From contig OMRS01000356.1 of the NCBI GenBank assembly GCA_900313545.1, positions 1 through 6,878 of the forward strand: a stretch of DNA of 6,878 nucleotides, read 5' to 3'. Below are positions 5,460-6,878 of the stretch, one piece after another (position 1 is the stretch's first letter; every line of letters starts with the position of its first letter). The notes beneath the pieces are model-generated. The model had not been told where the DNA came from. It did no database searches and saw nothing but the letters and a program-made list of their open reading frames with translations. The translations under genes were made by a program, and so were the position numbers. The DNA comes from an uncultured Eubacteriales bacterium. GTDB lineage: Bacteria; Bacillota_A; Clostridia; Christensenellales; Aristaeellaceae.

Positions 5460-6385
5460 TGACGCCCCCTTGCGGGCGCTTTGCGCCAACCCCCAGCGGC
5501 AGGCTGCACATCGGCAACCTCTTCTGCGCGCTGCTTTCCTATCTCTCCGCCCGTCATGCCGGCGGGCGTTTTCTTGTGCGCATTGAAGATCTGGACCGGC
5601 CCCGCTGCCCCGCGTCCCTGGCACAGGACAATCTGGAGTCGCTGCGGTATCTGGGCATCACCTGGGATGAGCCGCCCCTGTGGCAAAGTCTTCGGGACGG
5701 GGCTTATGAGGAAGCCCTCTCCGCGCTCCGGAAATCCGGCCGCCTCTATCCCTGCTTCTGCACCCGGCAGCAGCTGCTTGCCACCCGCGCGCCCAACCTG
5801 GGCGACGGCAGGAGCGTCTATCCTCTGACCTGCTACGGCCTGTCCCCTGAGGAAGCGGCACACCGCGCCGCCCTTCGCGCGCCCGCACTTCGTCTGCACG
5901 TTCCGGAGGAGGTGGTGACCTTCACGGACCTGCACATGGGAAAGCAGACCTTTGACCTTTCCTCCGAGTGCGGCGATTTCATCGTGCGCCGCTCAGACGG
6001 CCTTTTTGCCTACAACCTGGCCGTCGTGGTGGATGACGCCTTCAGCGGGGTCACTGAGGTGGTCCGCGGCCGGGACATCCTGCCCTCCACTCCCCAGCAG
6101 ATCTGTCTGGCCCGCCTGCTCTGCCTCCCCGTCCCCGTCTACCGTCATGTTCCCCTGCTCCTGGCCCCGGACGGGCGCCGCCTGGCCAAGCGGGACCGGG
6201 ACGTGACCCTGGAAGGGCTTTCCCGCCGCATGAGCCGGGATGCCCTGCTGGGAGTCCTCGCAGCAGCTGCCGGACAGCTGCCGGAGCCCCGGGAGATCTC
6301 CCTGTCCCGCCTGATCCGGGACTTTGACTGGGAAAAGGTTCCCCGTCAGGATATTCCCCTGTCCGCCTCCCTGCTGGAGGGCTGA
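5459..6385 (+). CDS. gluQ: GluQRS, glutamyl-queuosine tRNA(Asp) synthetase
   Basis: GluQRS activates glutamate and attaches it to queuosine-34 of tRNA(Asp) in the cytoplasm. The 308-residue product has the class I glutamyl catalytic fold: RFAPTPSGRLHIGN (7-20, HIGH-type motif), RIEDLDRP (41-48), a zinc-site pattern C99-x-C101 with Y121-xxx-C125 as in E. coli GluQRS, FAYNLAVVVDD (183-193), VRGRDIL (202-208) and LAKRD (242-246, the KMSKS equivalent). It lacks the C-terminal anticodon-binding domain of GluRS, and about 300 residues is normal for GluQRS, so it is not a truncated GluRS. The ATG overlaps the previous stop by one base; GGAGG lies seven bases upstream. It ends before a strong bidirectional terminator. 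No queuosine biosynthesis gene (tgt, queA, queG/H) is in view; the enzyme needs Q-modified tRNA made or salvaged elsewhere. Confidence 0.95.
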   Translation: MTPPCGRFAPTPSGRLHIGNLFCALLSYLSARHAGGRFLVRIEDLDRPRCPASLAQDNLESLRYLGITWDEPPLWQSLRDGAYEEALSALRKSGRLYPCFCTRQQLLATRAPNLGDGRSVYPLTCYGLSPEEAAHRAALRAPALRLHVPEEVVTFTDLHMGKQTFDLSSECGDFIVRRSDGLFAYNLAVVVDDAFSGVTEVVRGRDILPSTPQQICLARLLCLPVPVYRHVPLLLAPDGRRLAKRDRDVTLEGLSRRMSRDALLGVLAAAAGQLPEPREISLSRLIRDFDWEKVPRQDIPLSASLLEG

Positions 6386-6401
6386 CCCCGTGCCATGACA
6401 A

Positions 6402-6431
6402 AACCCGGAAGGACTCCTGTCCTTCCGGGTT
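6402..6431. terminator. Bidirectional Rho-independent terminator between convergent genes
   Basis: A perfect 13-bp stem, AACCCGGAAGGAC with GTCCTTCCGGGTT, encloses a 4-base loop TCCT. On the plus strand it is followed by a T-rich run (ATTTGTGTTTT), on the minus strand by TTTTG. It serves gluQ from the left and the aldo/keto reductase from the right. Confidence 0.9.
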
Positions 6432-6441
6432 ATTTGTGTTT

Positions 6442-6878
6442 TCAGATCTGCACCTCGCCGCTGAGAATCTGCCGGTAATCCGCCAGGTTCTTGCGCAGGA
6501 GCCTGGGGATATCCAGCTGGTAGGGACATCGGGTTTTGCATGCTCCGCACTCCACGCACCCGTCGATTTTGAACATCTCCTGCTGCCACTCGGGGGCCGT
6601 CCACTTTGCCGATGGCGAGCGGCGGATCATCTGGGACATGCGCGCGCACTGATTGATGATGATCCCTGCGGTGCACGGGGCACAGTAGCCGCAGCCCCTG
6701 CAGAACTCGCCCTGCAGCGCGGCGCGGTCCTCCCGGATCACATTCTCCAGCTCCGGGGTCATTTCGCTGCCGGCGTCAAAGAAGGAGAGCCACTGCCGCA
6801 GCTCCTCCTCCCGCTGGATCCCCCAGATGGGGAGCGCCTCGTACTGGCTCATGAAGGCCATGCAGGCCAGGGCATTGG
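6442..6878 (-). CDS. Aldo/keto reductase with C-terminal 4Fe-4S ferredoxin-like domain, N-terminus outside window
   Basis: Only the last 144 residues are present; the frame is open at the right edge, so the start lies outside. An ATG at 6861 is internal, since the frame continues upstream of it without a stop. Counting from that methionine, the segment holds the end of the barrel (SQYEALPIWGIQ), a helical linker, a first cysteine group CRGCGYCAPC (54-63), then INQCARMS (70-77), RRSPSAKW (80-87), and a second group CVECGACKTRCP (102-113). Eight cysteines in CxxCxxCxxC and CxxCxxCxxxCP order indicate two 4Fe-4S clusters. This matches the aldo/keto reductase class with ferredoxin-like tails common in anaerobes. 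The substrate is unknown. The usual Pro after the last Cys of the first group is Thr here (CTAG). Confidence 0.88.
   Translation of the reverse strand, partial: NALACMAFMSQYEALPIWGIQREEELRQWLSFFDAGSEMTPELENVIREDRAALQGEFCRGCGYCAPCTAGIIINQCARMSQMIRRSPSAKWTAPEWQQEMFKIDGCVECGACKTRCPYQLDIPRLLRKNLADYRQILSGEVQI

Noticed and set aside
5993..6676. Minus-strand open frame crossing the end of gluQ and the terminator
   Set aside because: It passes through a perfect terminator stem and overlaps two well-supported genes in other frames; the product is Gly/Gln/Pro-rich with no recognisable domain.
1..6878. tRNA, rRNA, CRISPR array, insertion sequence, attachment site or phage gene
   Set aside because: I saw no spaced repeat array, no terminal inverted repeats flanking a transposase, and no tRNA cloverleaf-like sequence on either strand.

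Overview
The window looks like chromosomal DNA from a fairly GC-rich Gram-positive bacterium of the Bacillota, most likely a Clostridia-type anaerobe. This is an inference from gene content: a CdaA/CdaR c-di-AMP pair, a YycJ/WalJ metallo-hydrolase, strong AGGAGG-type ribosome binding sites, sigma-A-like promoters, and an aldo/keto reductase carrying iron-sulfur clusters. No mobile element, CRISPR array, tRNA or rRNA is visible. Coding density is high and every gene-free gap is under 150 bases.

Layout. From about 5018 down to 1, all genes lie on the minus strand. In transcription order they are a WalJ-like MBL hydrolase (5018-4209), a 106-base gap with a candidate promoter, the diadenylate cyclase cdaA (4102-3242), its partner cdaR (3245-1920, ATGA overlap), a terminator-like hairpin (1913-1885), an unrecognised membrane-anchored protein with a long repeat-rich hydrophilic tail (1863-697), and the N-terminal part of a PIG-V-like polytopic glycosyltransferase (710-1) that runs off the left edge. 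The last gene has a GTG start, strong SD, and overlaps its upstream neighbour by 14 bases. On the plus strand, starting just right of walJ, are a 101-residue protein of unknown function (5154-5459) and gluQ (5459-6385), joined by TGATG. A perfect 13-bp bidirectional terminator (6402-6431) separates gluQ from the convergent, partial Fe-S aldo/keto reductase (6878-6442).

How the genes work together. CdaA makes c-di-AMP at the membrane and CdaR is its membrane-anchored extracellular regulator; the pair links envelope and potassium homeostasis to the nucleotide. glmM, the usual third gene in Bacilli, is not the next gene after cdaR here. Instead come an unknown anchored scaffold-like protein and a membrane mannosyltransferase-like enzyme, both suggesting envelope work. 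GluQRS modifies queuosine-tRNA(Asp) and is translationally coupled to the 101-residue protein.

Points most worth a second look: (1) the walJ/101-aa intergenic region, where two good promoters face each other with predicted starts about 11 bp apart on a palindrome; (2) the cdaA leader, where a -10 box, an SD, an 11-codon uORF, a non-ATG start and a 16/17-nt direct repeat overlap; (3) the unknown protein after cdaR, with six T-x-x-[M/L] motifs and a 14-residue coiled-coil duplication.
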